Of a stretch of DNA of 64,000 nucleotides, positions 10,701-24,600 are shown one piece after another. Every line of letters begins with the position of its first letter. The first letter of the stretch is position 1. This stretch comes from Cardinalis cardinalis (lineage: Eukaryota > Chordata > Aves > Passeriformes > Cardinalidae): the NCBI GenBank assembly GCA_014549065.1, contig JACDOX010000057.1, forward strand, positions 3,441,991 to 3,505,990, given 5' to 3'. Position numbers and translations under genes: made by a program. The notes beneath the pieces were generated by a model. The model did no database searches, was not told the DNA's origin, and saw only the letters and a program-made list of their open reading frames with translations.

Positions 10701-13090
10701 AATTATTTTAATTCTTCCTCCCCCAAGTGCTATAAGACCAGTACCATTCAAAAAAAGAGAAAAAATTACAAAACAAACTACAGAGACTCCTAGAAATAGC
10801 AGTATTTGGTCCTTCTCCTATCATTCACAAACTGCAAATGAAACACATTCCCTGAGGAGTTCAGGGAACACAGAAATATCAACCCCATATAAATGTAATT
10901 GTACCCACATCCTGCAAAGTCTCCAATTAACATACTCTGTCATTACTTCTACATCTCCTTCATGAATCATTATGTGAAATGAGTTCCATGACTTAACAAA
11001 ACCCTTAGAGATTCTTCCCGCTCTCAAAAATTTTAGCATCTCCAGGAAAAGTCTTATGAAGGCTGGAGAAGAAGAAATACAGTGCCTACACTGGGATGGA
11101 CCACTTACACTGCAGCAATGAAAAACAGACCTTGCATATTTCAACTTAATAAAAAGCACTAAACACATTATGAAGAAGAAAATATAGTTAAANAACTCTT
11201 TTTATTGCCAAATGAGTCCTTAGATAAATATGCCTGATTTATCACTTGTTTGTGTTATCAAATTCTGGATCCAGGCCACGGCAANACAGGCTCTACACAG
11301 ACAAGAAAGAATACAACCTCACTGCCTCTAAGGTTTATGACACTGTAGTGCAATTAAACCAGAAATTTCCCACTCAACAATGCAACAGTATGTTAGCAGA
11401 CTAAACAGAAGACTTTAAAGGAATAAATATGTCCCAAAGACTATAATATTAAAAGACAATAGTGCCATAGAGTTTTTAATTCATTTCCAAAGCCATGGTT
11501 CACAATGCCTCCAAGGTCCTGTTTTCACAATAGATTAAGTGCTTGCCTGTGTCTTCAGTACAGTCACTTTGCATTTAGATAATGTTTTTCCAACCAGCAC
11601 AGAAGGACCTGAAAGTGATCCTTAGGCCCTGTGAGTGAACTGGGTATTCATCAGGCTTTCTGGGCTCCAGAGATGCTCATCTCCTGCAAATTTCTCGCTG
11701 CATCGGGAGGCTTTTCACAGTGTCACAGAGTGCTTCCTTCCTTTTCTGATTAATTTAATCACAGTACTACCCAAGCACCTCTCCAANAAAAGCTACATTG
11801 CCTCCAACCCATTCTCTTGGCTGTATTTCACCTCTAAGGTGACAAGCCTGCAAAGCAAGCAGAAATGCAGCCCTTAACCACCTGCAGCAAAACTGAGACA
11901 TGGAGATTTCTATAGTGCTAATTTCAGCCAAGATGAAAGGAAACACTGAACCTAGGATGGAGAGCCCGGAAAGCAGCACTCCAAAGTAAAGGACTGTCTG
12001 GAGGAAAGAAGGGGATAGGGGCAAAGGCCCTCCTCTCTGGGGACAGCTCTACTTATCACTGCTGCAATTTCTGTCATCTATTACAGCAGCTTGCCCCAGA
12101 AGCATTCAGATGGTTGCAGGTCAGACTGATCACTATTCACACCAGTTGTACAGCAAGCTCCTAGAAGCTCCCTTCATATCCACAGTTCATCTCTCTGCAT
12201 TGCAGAGGTCGTGGCTTTTTACAAAGGGCAGAAAATTCATTTTCATAGATTCCACTGGCTCTGAAGTTGACTTTGCAAAGACAAAATCTATAGCGAGTAG
12301 CCCTGCTGTTGATCTGTTTGATAAAGGACAATCTGGTGCAAATTTTAGAGCTCTATGGAAAAAAGGAAACTACATACAAAAATAAAGAAATCCTTCACTG
12401 TTTTTATTCACAGTTACCATCTTTATGCAGTAATGAATACCAGCAGCTAAAAACATCATAATTCTATTTTCTACCTTCCAGTTTGCAGTCTGGCAGTCAC
12501 TGGGCCATGGCCAAGCCTTAGGGTGGGCAGAGCCCACCAGGGAGTTTNCCACTGACACTCAGACACCTTTACCCAGCTGCTGCTTAGCCTAACCAGGGAC
12601 AGAGGGCCAGCCCTGGATAAAGCAACACTGACTCTGAAATGGCTCTTCAGCATGACAACACAATGCAACTTCCTAAAGANTTTAACATTACAGGATCCTA
12701 TGACATTCTCTTGAAGTAAAATGCATCATTTTAGCACAAGCACAGGCCATTGTGTAGCAAAATAAGCTAAAGGAGGTTTCACCACCTAAAAATCAACACA
12801 TGGCTAGGACTCCAATATATAGATGGTAAAAATCTCAGAACTCTTGTGATTTTTTTCTATATAAGCAATTACTTTAACATTTTCCATTAACAAGGTGTTT
12901 CACAGCTCTGTAACAAGCAGAAACTCAGTCCCATTTATCATCCTAGAGTTACAAGTTTCAATACAGTTTTTTAAATNATTTAATAGAATAAGCAAATCTT
13001 TTAAGAGCTTAATAGTCCTTGATCACATCAAATGAAGAGTACAACTAGTGCATAATACTTTCTCCAGCACTTTGCAGGATCAGACAGAAA

Positions 13091-13118
13091 GGAAGAATAA
13101 AGAAGAATAATAAAGAAG
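13091..13118 (+). repeat. Imperfect AAGAATAA-type purine-rich simple repeat
   Basis: The sequence repeats 'gaagaataa' and 'ataaagaag' units in an imperfect array of about 28 bp. It is low-complexity DNA. Confidence 0.6.
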
Positions 13119-14027
13119 CAATGTCTGAACTGACAAAGCAGTGGCCAAGACAGAATAACTGCTCATAGAGGAAGGTTTCTCTTCCCCAGAGACAAGGAAC
13201 CAAATATTTCCAGGCATTTCAAGAAAGCCCATGGGTTTGGCATGCTCTCCCCCTTTGGTCTGTCATATTGACAGAGAGATTTTCAAAAGAGCATGGACAG
13301 CAACACATGTCAAGCACTTTAAGAAAAGCTGACCATTCTCTCAGTATCTAAAAATGCAGGCAAAAATTTGGCAAGAGAAATTAGTGTGTGCATTAACAAT
13401 AAAGAATCACTCATCCTGTAAAGTTCTGTAGCTTTCCCCATGTAGCCTAAAGCAAGCAGAAGCAAAGGGTTCCTGTTCCCAGGGAGCCTGATCCAGCACT
13501 GCTATGAGACACTGAGACACGGCTGTACTTGTACTTTTGCACAAGGATTAGAGCCTCTGCTAAGCCTCTCCTAACACTCATTTCCTACCAAAGCTGTTAT
13601 TATTCTGGTTAAATGGTTTTAAATAGAAAATGACATATATTTTAGTTTAGTTATGCATGAGCTTAAATATGACAGCACAATAGAAAGCAAACAGCATTTT
13701 GGGTAAGAAGGAATTTACTTTATGCTGAAAATACAGACATTTACAGTACAAGCACAGACTATATTATTTGTTTCCTATTATCTGCCTCTAGCCTTCCACT
13801 CTCTTCCTCTGCTGCCTCCTCATCAAAACAAATTGGTATCTCTTGTTGGGCCGAAACCAAGCAGAAGATCCTTTAATTACAGTGCAAATCCACAAACAGC
13901 AATTAAGTTCAAGCCATGTATGCAAAAATCAAATCTGAAGAGACCAACCTAGCTATTCCTGGGAAGAAATCTTATTTACAAGAAAGCATACTGCATCTAC
14001 AACAAATTCATTGGGGGGAAGAAACCC

Positions 14028-14045
14028 ACAACAACAACAAAACAA
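14028..14045 (+). repeat. (ACA)n microsatellite
   Basis: A short array of ACA trinucleotides (acaacaacaacaaaacaa) with one interruption. No gene or element is attached. Confidence 0.8.
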
Positions 14046-17000
14046 CCCTGCACTGTTTCTTACTCCAGGCAAGAGCAGCCAGCACATGATGTTTCTTTGT
14101 AGGATCTTGTTTACCTTTTGTTTTTCAAGGAGAAAAAGCTGAAATAAAGGTTAGTCCCCTCCTGAAAAACCAATTACTGTGGCAGACAATATAGATGTAA
14201 TTTTTCTTCATGTTTTGTCGTTAGCAAGGTCAGATATTTAATTTTTTTTAAGTAGTTATAAAACAACGGCCTCTCCTTTTCTCACAAAAGCACCAGAGAG
14301 ATTATAAAAATCTCCACATTAAAATCAACTACAGCAAAAACAAGGCAGCCCCTCCCATGGCAGCAAGATCATGCAACTGCAGCACAGCCCCTCTGGGGAT
14401 GAACTCGTAACACCCAGAAATGGCATTAATGCATCATATCGTAATGCCTGTCACAGCCCTGGGTTCCTATGGCCCCAAATTGTTCAGCAGTGCAAACAGA
14501 CAGCTTCCTATCTGCATCCTTAAAGTGACACTCTGCCATTCTAACAGGCTATGACAGACATATATATGTACTGCAAAATAACTCTATTGAATTATTTATA
14601 ACACTTTTCTTCTTAAAGAAGCATTTAGCAAGCTGTATCATTAAAATATAACCAGCAGCTGCCTACACGGCCCTGTATATGCCAGATTCAGAGTTTGAAA
14701 GAGGAGGTGATGAATAGCATTACTGAGGGAAACTGCAAGGGCAATTTATGAGGGAGCAGTGCAGTTAACAGAACAGAATTTGGGCTCCAGCAGCCACGCT
14801 CAGAGTGCTATTCCCGCAAAAACAGAGACAGCTTTCCAATGACTGCAATACTTGGGACACTGCCTCATTCACAGCACAGTGTCATTAGAGAGGTGTCTCC
14901 CAGCGCGGCGGGGGACGGGGGGAGCAGTGGCCTTGCACCACCTCCACACTCAGACTCTTGGCAGAGCAGGTTCTGGCTACATAAACACTCAAGAATAAAC
15001 AAATACAGAGGACAGGCACATATGAAGCAAGATAACTCCACCACCTTCTTGCATCTGCTTTCCTTCCTGCCTGCCATTTGCTCTACTTCCAACCTTTGCT
15101 CNCAGCAAAGTGCAATCCTGGCAATGGACAAGTGCCCCTCTCACCCCCCAGCATTTCCTGCACCAAAGGCTGATGGAAGGAGCTGTGAGCAGCACCTGNC
15201 TGGGACACAGCCCAGGCACAGTGTGGAACCTATAGAAACTACAGCTTTATCTAGGGAAGGCTGGAAATGTGTGGAATAGATAAAGAACCACAACATGACC
15301 TGGAGAAAGCTCTTGGGAGATATGCAGCTGTTTCGAGGGTGGATGGCAAACTAGAGCNCACCTGTCACAAGGAAGTGCATGGATGTGCCTGGATAATCCA
15401 TAAAGATTCTCCTGTGCTCCTTACATCAGTCAAATGTAGCTCATGTGATCAGGAACCAATGACTAGAANGAACACTGTAAGGTTTACCCAGACATTTTTA
15501 ATTTAAGATACTGGGATGAAATTCTAGAAGGTGAGCAGAAGAAATTCCATGGAGTGATCCAAAAAGTGCATCTCAAGGGTGGGTCATACAGTAGAGGATA
15601 CCAGCCAGAAAGGCTAATAAAAACAGAGAAGCTGTGAGATCCCAGCAGAACTGCCACCTGTGCTCTCTTGGAGGGGGTCCAAGAGGATGACGGCACAGTA
15701 CCATAGGCCAAAGCAAAATCTACTCTCCATTATATCAGGCTGCTGCCCTTTGGAAAAACACATAACCAGCACAGCTAGGTTTAGCTAGAGAAAATGTTAG
15801 AGAAGGCAAAAATCACTTTGGCTACTACTTATAGATTGGGTTTGGACTTGCATTAAGAACTGTCTGGAAGACATCATGAAACCAAATATTGCTCTTTGAT
15901 GTAGAGTCCAAACTGCTCTGGAGTTTCTTGTTAAAATGAAAACCTTTTTTTCCTTTTATGCTTTAGGCAAAGGAGACATAATGTCCTTCACACTTTCCAG
16001 CTAATGCTTAAAACTCTTACACAACTCTATGTCAGGTAAAACCAAAATCTAATTAAATNAAGGATGCAATGGCAAAAGCAGGCTTCATCTTGCTTGCATT
16101 TTTCTCCAATTCCAGCAACTAAGCTGCCACCTTCAGGCACCTACTTTTTTTCTGAAAGGAAAATTAAGTAAGCACACACTGTAAAAGAACAGAAGAGAAA
16201 TTTTTATCCAAGAGTGTTCAGCAAGTGTAGAAAAGGAGATAGAGCTCCGAACTTTGCCAAATGGCATAATCATCTAAAGCCTGGAAAAATTCTGAAAGAA
16301 TCAACAAAAGACTAACATAAATCCTTAAATGGCTAAAGACACATGGAGCAGCTTTCATAACACTCAAACACCTTGACTTAGGTACATGTACAGTCATTCT
16401 TCTTTTTCACTACCTAACCTGATAAGGAATGCAAACTCTTGGAATCACAGTTTCTTCCACTTACATGTGCACTTCTCAGCAGATGATTCTCAGATGAACA
16501 AAGCCCTAATCACTCCTGAAGGACATTATCACGTGCCAGCACTGCCAAATCACCCAACACCTCATATTCTGAAATCACAGTGAATTCCCAGTTGAAAGGA
16601 GCTATAGCTCATCACAACAGATGATCAGCTTGAAGTTATTAAGAAAATGGTGGGGTTTGTGGTGAGTTTTTTTTTAACTAAAGAAAGATAGACTGGTGTC
16701 CAACTCTTTAACACCAAAGCAACAAAGAACAGGAATCTAGCAAGATGGCAGAGCAGAACTGACCTTGGGGTTCCTAGTGCTCCCTGTCAGCCCATGTGAA
16801 TTTACTGGATGCTCTGGCAGCAGAGAACAGCACTGGTCTTCCCTGCCCCCTCTGAGTGACTTCATGAAAAACAGCAACAGCTTAAAAAGAGAACAGAATT
16901 CTGACACCCTTGAACAAGAGACAGCATAAAAGCCGGCCAGAAGAAAACCAAGGCCAGAGCTGGGGGCTGGCCCTAGTAACTCTCATGAGGTAAAACACAC

Positions 17001-18102
17001 ATTCCTGCTAGCAAATGAAAGAGGGAAACAAAATCTNTTCTCAGCAAAAGCAGTAGTAAGACCTTTCCAAAAACTGAGTCCTGTGATATGGTCTTGTTAG
17101 ATTTACCACACCAAGATAAGCCAGCTGATAAAATNACTTGAAGCAACTGCAAAGCCTGGGCTCTGGTTCATGACTCAAATACCAAATAATTATATGGACA
17201 TGTACTGGAGGAATTTCATCNTGCCCCAGGTTATTCCTAGCTACTGCCTAACAGGAAGGTTGTTTCAAGTTTGACCTGCTCTGCNCTTGATCACCAGCAT
17301 TTGTGATGTGGAAGAAACAAACACGATTTTAACCTCTGGCACAGAGCACAGGAAGCAGAAATATAGTGGCCAGCAGAGTCTCCTGGGCAGTGATGTCTGT
17401 CATTTGAAGCAATCCCTGGTTTTAAATGATGCAGCCTTTCAGATGTTTACTCCCTCACCTCTGTCTTCAGCAGCACAGTCCATGGTCACTCACATCAAAT
17501 GTCTCTGACTGAAATGGAAATCTGGAAAGCTCACAGATCCCTGACAAAAAAACTCAAAAAGGCTTTATAAACAGTGAGGAAATCTGTGTTTAGCACACAA
17601 CCAGATGCTGATACACCTGGCTTATGCAGAGCACAGTATATATTGAGGTCACATGGGAAAATGTGGGAGTACTACTGCAGCATCTCCCAAAAGAGATGAA
17701 AGCACAGTTGTGGTGCCACAGTGTGAGTAAGAACCAGTAGCCAAGATAAATACTCTGCTTGTTCCTAATGNGGCTCAGGTACTATTGTAATAGGTGTAAT
17801 TGCACCAAAACTGAGCGGAATCAAAATTCACTCTGATGGCTCATAAAGTCTTCCAGCATGATCAAGCCCCCTGGAAAGGAAAGCTCATGGTCACAAAGAC
17901 ATGACACACTTGATTGGGCAAGCTAGATTAGTGAATTGAGTTCAGAGAAGTTATTGTGCAAGGCATGAGATCACTCTAAGATGACAGAGGAGGCAAAAAA
18001 AGGGAAAAAGACATTGTATACTAATACAGCAAACAACAATATCTGGAATCCCAAGAGGTCAGAGAAAGTGCCTACCATCACCAGTGCACTTAACATAACT
18101 TT

Positions 18103-18110
18103 AAAAAAAA

Positions 18111-18201
<91 letters not shown>

Positions 18202-18211
18202 ACCAAAAAAA
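18103..18211 (+). repeat. Long A-rich tract (about 109 bp), poly(T) in PID1 sense
   Basis: The tract is almost pure adenine, broken by a C at 18111, a TT near 18156 and a CCACC at about 18200..18204. The left flank 'taacataacttt' and right flank 'gtaagaaagctg' are ordinary intron. No SINE, processed pseudogene body or clear target-site duplication is recognisable upstream, so I call it a simple repeat rather than a retroposon tail. Tracts of this length are prone to polymerase slippage and assembly error. Confidence 0.9.
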
Positions 18212-18225
18212 GTAAGAAAGCTGAA

Positions 18226-18239
18226 ACTGAAATTTCAGT
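18226..18239. repeat. 14-bp perfect palindrome beside the A-rich tract
   Basis: The sequence actgaaatttcagt is its own reverse complement. It lies 15 bp to the right of the A-rich tract. A palindrome of this length is expected by chance now and then in 64 kb, so no function is claimed. Confidence 0.8.
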
Positions 18240-21200
18240 CCTGGTCTGACATGGCCTTCCATCACAGGAAGGTGGCATTTAAAAGACTGTTTTGAGAAAG
18301 CTGGATGATGTCTGTGCCCAATGACAATCTGTAGCCACAGTTATTTGTCCTTCCCGGGGCCGTGTGATCACTACACCATGTGAAACAAGGAAACAATCAG
18401 CAGTGCAGGGACCAACTTTTCCCACTTTTTCAAACACAGTCGTTAAGCTTAACAATGCTCTGTAACACACACAGCTCCACAGGGAATTGTAATTCTTTCT
18501 TAGCTGCAGAGATGTCTTATCTTCACTAGGAACTAGAACTCTATCAAGAGCATTTATTCAGAAATATTGCTAAAGTTCCAACAGCTGCCTTCACAGTCAC
18601 ATATGCAAAACAGTAGGCTGGAATTACCCATTAATCTCACAAGAGAGAATTAGGTTGATGTCATGTAGTTTGAATAGTAATTATAGCATTAACTAGAAAC
18701 TGTTCACAGTAATAAAAATTGTTATAAACAGTTCTAGATCCACAGAGTATGATGGATGACTTGTTATGACACTGAATAATGTTTTAAATATTGCACTGCT
18801 TAAATTCCAGTACAAAGCACCATATTCAAATTTAGGGTGATTCAAATTTGATTCACACCAAAGGTTTGCTTGACCTATAGTATCTTAATTTAGAAATATG
18901 NGTATAGCCAGTTGTCCATAAATGGTTTTGCCAAGAAGGTCAACATGATGTTTTATTTGAATACTGCATGATTAAAAGACAAATCTTAGTCAAACTACTG
19001 GGAGCTTTTGGTCCTGTAAACACAGTGAAAGTCTCNGTCTTGAAATGAATCTTGGAAGCATCACTAAAGCTGGATGAAAAAGCTACCACTGCCCAAACCA
19101 AACTAGGTTATATCCAGCACTTGATGCCCAGCTTGAACATCTGCCTTCAACACCAACACTCTTCATAATGGAACCTTCTGGGGGCAAAAATATTCTAGCT
19201 ACCCAACCAAATACCNCTTTCAATGGATATTTTTAGACTTTGATCTGCCTTTGGCAACCCACTATTTTTAATGATATCCCCTACTATTTTTCTGGAGTAA
19301 AAATGATGGCAATATTTTGGTTTATTTTTCTTGCTGCTTGACAGCTAATCAAGTTTGATATTTATATTGTACTGGGATAATGAAATGTCAAGATGGATAT
19401 TATAACAACATTTCTGAAGATAGTAATTTAACCTTCAGCAGTCCAATTTGATTCGATGGTGTCTACATGCTTGCAATAACTGCATTTTAGAGCCCTGAAT
19501 CCTGAAGGCAGAAATAAACCCTTCCCCTCTTAGATTGCTGGGTCTGGAGTGCCACTCGGTGGCCAAATACAAACACTCTTGTGTTAGCAGACACCTCCCT
19601 AACACCAGTCAAGTCATGTGGTAGAGTCTAAGTTTGGGATATACGGGATTGGAAATAGTCATTCTGCCTTTATTTACATGACAGCCTAACACAATGAGGA
19701 ACATTTTTATTCCTCATATAAACTGNGGTCATGAAACCTTGGTGACAGTCAACACATCCTCAGTGAGGCAGAGCGCCTCCAACTCAACAAGCTGAATCTC
19801 ACCTCTCACTTCAGAAAAAATCCAGCTGCAACAAACATGTCCCCTGTGCATGACACACAGAGGGACCTACAGCCCATCCCTACCAGTGGATAACTTTGAA
19901 TCCTTAGAACTGTGAAACTTATTTAATTTTAAACCTAAGTAATCGAGTTTCTCTACATAAACAAATGTGCCTATTCTAAATTAAGAAGGAATCAGAAACT
20001 AGGGTGAGGCAGGAAAACAGACCTTTATAAAGGTGGGAGCATCTGCACCACTTGTACACTACCATCACAGGAGAATAAATTACTATTTATATATTCACAA
20101 TATCTTACAACTCCAGGGCATTGCTGAATTTGCATCACTCTGACCTGGCCAGTTTCAAGGCACTTCCTGTACCATCAGAAAATTTCCACTTCCTCTTACT
20201 CAGCTGCCGCCCAGATACTGAAATGCAACAGGGANTTTTGTGTTCCTACTTGTTTTTATTACAACTGCAACAGCAGCCAGCAACAGCATAAACACCACAC
20301 AGGCAGCAGGTGGTTAAGAAAAGATGGAGAAAATTAGTTTATGCATGACTAATATCTTTCAACATTCAGAGAATAAGAAAAAATTCACTCCTAAGTTTAA
20401 AAAGTTCCTCACAATCGAGTTAGTCGCATTGTTCCTTTTCCAGTTGGATAGTACAGTATATAGGACTGGAGAGCAGAAGTAATTATCTTGCATGTAGAAT
20501 TGTAACTATAGAAATGAGATTTCATTATATCAAAAATATCAATCATCCTTTATTATTAATACCTTTACTGTTAGCTTACTTTTTTTTTCCTCTTGTTTTC
20601 TCTCAAGAGTAAATGGCTCACACTGCATTTAAGAACTTTAATCACTTTTACATTGCTATCTGAATAAATNCCAATTAGGTTAAATTAGTATTCAGTGTTC
20701 TTCAATAACCCATCCACACTGGTTTAAAGAGAGGAAAAATACTATCTGGTTATAGCTTCATATCAGACCGGAAACAACTGTCAAATATAACACGAGGCAG
20801 AAAAGACAATGCATTCTTAATTCAAAAAGACATTAACTCATCCTGCATCAATCCACACCACTGGGCAAGGCTCCTGCTGGGACATGACTCATACATGGGC
20901 ATCGGTCTGTGGGAACAAGAAACCGCCTGTAAAGCCAGAAGTTGCTGCATGGGAGACTTGTACCCATGTGGGCAAACCTCAGAGGCTCAGGGGCTGCTGG
21001 AAGGTGTGTTTGCACTGCTCACTTCAGCAGAGCCTGGGATGCTGGAAATATTCATANAAAGTAAGGTCACCACAACTGTGCCTGTACTGAGGTACCAAAA
21101 ACATCTTTCTTTCGAAAGAGGAAAAAGGAAAAGGAACAATGTGGAGTCATCACAAAAAAAAGGAAAAACCCTACATGATTTTTGTACAAAATCTGTGAGC

Positions 21201-21580
21201 TCACTGTTCCCTATGATTTCATCACAAGAGGTGCCNTGAGGAGCAGCTCTGGCATGCAGAAGGTTCTTTGTAGCATCATTTTCTTAAACCATAAGGTGAN
21301 AAACAGTGACAGTGTGCTGAATCCATATCACCCTTACACAGAGGAGGTGCTAGCAGGGCCCTAAAGGATGGCAAAATTTTCCATCAAATCAGCTACAAAG
21401 CTATCATCTGGTTTTGTCCTCAAAGTTATCAAAACCAGTATATTCCAAGTACCTTTAAATCCCTGTGTTCTAATTAAAAGTGGGGTCCAACCAGTGAACA
21501 ACTGCAGGCAGATGCATTCTATGTTGCTCAGCACTTGAAAATGAGAAAAAGNGATATGATTTGCTGAGAGCAGGTGAGCT

Positions 21581-21640
21581 ACACACCTGAAATATGAATT
21601 ACACACCTGAGATGGGAACTGCACACCTGAGATATGTGCC
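21581..21640 (+). repeat. Tandem repeat, three copies of a 20-bp unit
   Basis: Three consecutive 20-bp units all begin with (a/g)cacacctga and then diverge: acacacctgaaatatgaatt, acacacctgagatgggaact and gcacacctgagatatgtgcc. The period is exact and without indels. It is a small minisatellite-like array with an ETS-unlike, CACACCTGA-rich core. It has no evident relation to a gene. Confidence 0.9.
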
Positions 21641-24600
21641 ACAACCACATTTCAGGGGGGCNGACCTCCAGCCTTTTCAAGCGGAAGGAGGCCAGTGGTG
21701 GGCTGGGATGATCCCACAGAGCTCCCTGTCATGGGAACAAAAAGCTGTGCCAAACTGGTCAAGAGCCCAGTGGGGAGCACCAAGCTGAGCACACCAGCTC
21801 ATTACACNTTTCATACGACTTCAGTGAAGTACTTAAGCACAGGAACCTACCCCNCATTCTCTGTATAATAGGAAACATTGACTTTTGTGAATGATTATAA
21901 ACAGAAGGCTCTTGAAAGGGCTTTACTCCCCAACAGAACCCCTTAAATATTTACATTCTGAGGGCTGATGTACAGTAAGGACTGTTCACTGCCGAGNCAG
22001 CTCAGAGAGCTGCCACATGCATGCTGCATGCCCACAGCACATTTGCCACAGCAGCAGCAGCTCAGCTTGGAAAAACAGGATGCCACAGTCAAACTGCTGC
22101 CTAATCTGCCCCTCAAGTTCATTTGCAAATAAGCCACCTATATTCTTCCTTCCAGGACANAGCTCAGCCATCCTCTCAAATGTCTCTGAGTAGCCCCACC
22201 AGAGGATGCAGCTCTGCCCTCCACACCACAGCTTTCTGGAAGNAGCAGAAATAATTCACTGCAACAGACAGATCTTAAGCAGGGGTTTGTGTTCTTGTTT
22301 TTTCCCTAGGAGCTAAAAATGGCAGTCAAAAGAAGCTGCTAATACAGCCCTTACACCCCTCCAAAATACAATTCGTATCTTGGTAAGCAAGAAACCCAAG
22401 ACAAATGAAATGAAAATGTGGAAGGAATAAGATAGGGACATTTGAGTCACTCCTGTCACACGACCAAAGCTTTCACTAACTGCAAAACTGTGCTATGTCA
22501 ATCCAGCAGCCCATTTTTCAGCCTTTCATTTAGATAGAGAAGCCAACATTTAACATAAGCAAACAAAAATCCTGAAAACTCACAATAGGTGGTTCCTATT
22601 CTGAGACAGCTCTAGTTTATCACTTTTTTTCTTTATTGCTATTTAATGACTCATATCATGCAACTCTTTCCTCATTCCTAATGTCTGCTGCTGAAGTCTC
22701 CTCTAGAAAGATAATACTTGAATGCCTGAGGGAAAGTCAGAGAGAAAGATAACTGCAAAAAATCATGGGAGTCATCATTTCCTAAGTCTGCATTGAAACA
22801 GATAAAGCTTCCATTGCCAAGATTAGTTCATACGGTACAATGTATGGGGAGATGGACAGATCTCTTTACATGGGATGATAGGATGAATCTTTCCATCAGA
22901 TATATATGCAGACATATATGAAATAGCTTCTTTGAAATCAGCTGAGTTACTTTTGATTCACAGCCAGAAATATAAGGTCTGAAATGAGTTTGCTCTGTGA
23001 CTTNGCAGCTGAAAAATCCAACTGATTGTCATAGAGAAGGGAAGGTGCATATTCTTTTGCAATACAGCCAAGAACACTAAGCTGAAAAACATGAACCAGA
23101 TGTTATCTTAGCATATCATTGCATACAGACCCATTAGTTACTAACTAATTTCATGCACAATAACCTGCTAAACTAAAGCTGTAACTGTCACAAGTGGTGC
23201 TGTCCCTATTTCATCATTACAGGTGATTTGATTCACCTTGGCTAAATATGAACCATACTGCAATTACTGAACAAAGTCACTAACCCAGATCTTCACTTCT
23301 ATACCTTGCCTAAAGAATGCACAGCAGTCCTAAACATTTTGATATGGGCTGGTTTATATCATAGCAATATAGTCACCTCCTGCTNTCAGAATTTTAAGTA
23401 ATAAATCTGTTTCCACAAGTGTGTATNATCTCATTGCTGGCCAAAATCCCTGACAGCACAGGTAAGTGAAGATGTTTTATACTGCACATAATGGGAAATC
23501 AGAGATCTATACTGTGAAAATCAATAAAACCCACATGATTTCACAACTAGGCTTGCAGAGATTCCTCAGGGATTTCCCTGGAAAATCATAGCTAAGAAAC
23601 TGAGGATATTGCAGAACCAATACTAAAGTGTTTTCCAAGTGGGCAGATGACTTAATTTAGACCGTAACATTGCCATGACTTAGTAAAACATATGCTGAAA
23701 CTAAGCAAAAATANAAAGTCTTTCTCAAATGAGCCTGCACCAGCTCTGCACAGCTTTTGACACCAGCCACAAACACTGCTATGACCAGGTGACATCCTCC
23801 TCTCATGCCCCCAGCCCTGCTGTCCTCCCACACAAGCCCTGCAGCAGCACAGCACCCACTGCAGTCGCTGCACAGCCACAAGTCTGGCTGCAAGGCACTC
23901 ACTGGTGGGTCACAGTGGGGACACAGCCTCCATCCTCTAACCCTGTGCCACAGGGCAGAGGGGCATTGCCCAGATAGCAACCTGCAGGAAAACTGGAAAG
24001 CAATTGCACAATGAAAGAAACTCTGCAGAAAGNAGAAAATATTTTCCATGCTTTCTATCCTCAGGAGACTGCAGAAGTCATGCACAGAAACCTCTGGCTC
24101 CTACTGAGAGAAACTAACTGTGCTCAGTAGATAATGCCTTCAGAAAGAATTGGAATTGTTGGAATTAGGAATACATTCTGCCACGGGCTGTGGCTGCAGC
24201 AGTTCATACTGAGGCTCGAGGAGCTGCCACAGGAAATGCATTGCAGAGGTGAGCCCCAGACTTCCCCCCTCTTCTTGCTGGGAAGAGTCAGCATGCAAGG
24301 GCCGCAGACCACATGCTCTGCATTCCTGATGCTCCATTCACAACCTGCTCCCGATGCAGTACAGAAGGCAGCACAGAAACTGCCAGGATCAAGGGTTTTC
24401 CTAAGTCTACTACCCCACATTTTAACATCCAGCTTGATTTGATTGTAGGTACCTACTTCCCCACGACCTGCTGTGACTCCCTACCCAGAGCAGTGCCTGC
24501 CTAGATATAGACAGAGAAGAATGAGCATCCCTTCCTCCTCCAAGCACCAGCTGAGGCTGTCTGTCCTAAGCAGACAGCTGGATCTCTACCCATGCAAAGC

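Noticed and set aside
14900..14930. CpG-containing GC-rich patch as a possible promoter
   Set aside because: It is only about 30 bp long and does not form a CpG island; no transcript evidence in sequence.
17981..18295. Lysine-rich 104-codon open frame
   Set aside because: It is a translation of the A-rich tract and not a gene.
22005..22045. Repeated GCATGC-type motif suggestive of a hairpin or RNA-processing site
   Set aside because: The inverted pairing is short and its loop ill-defined; likely chance in CA/TG-rich sequence.
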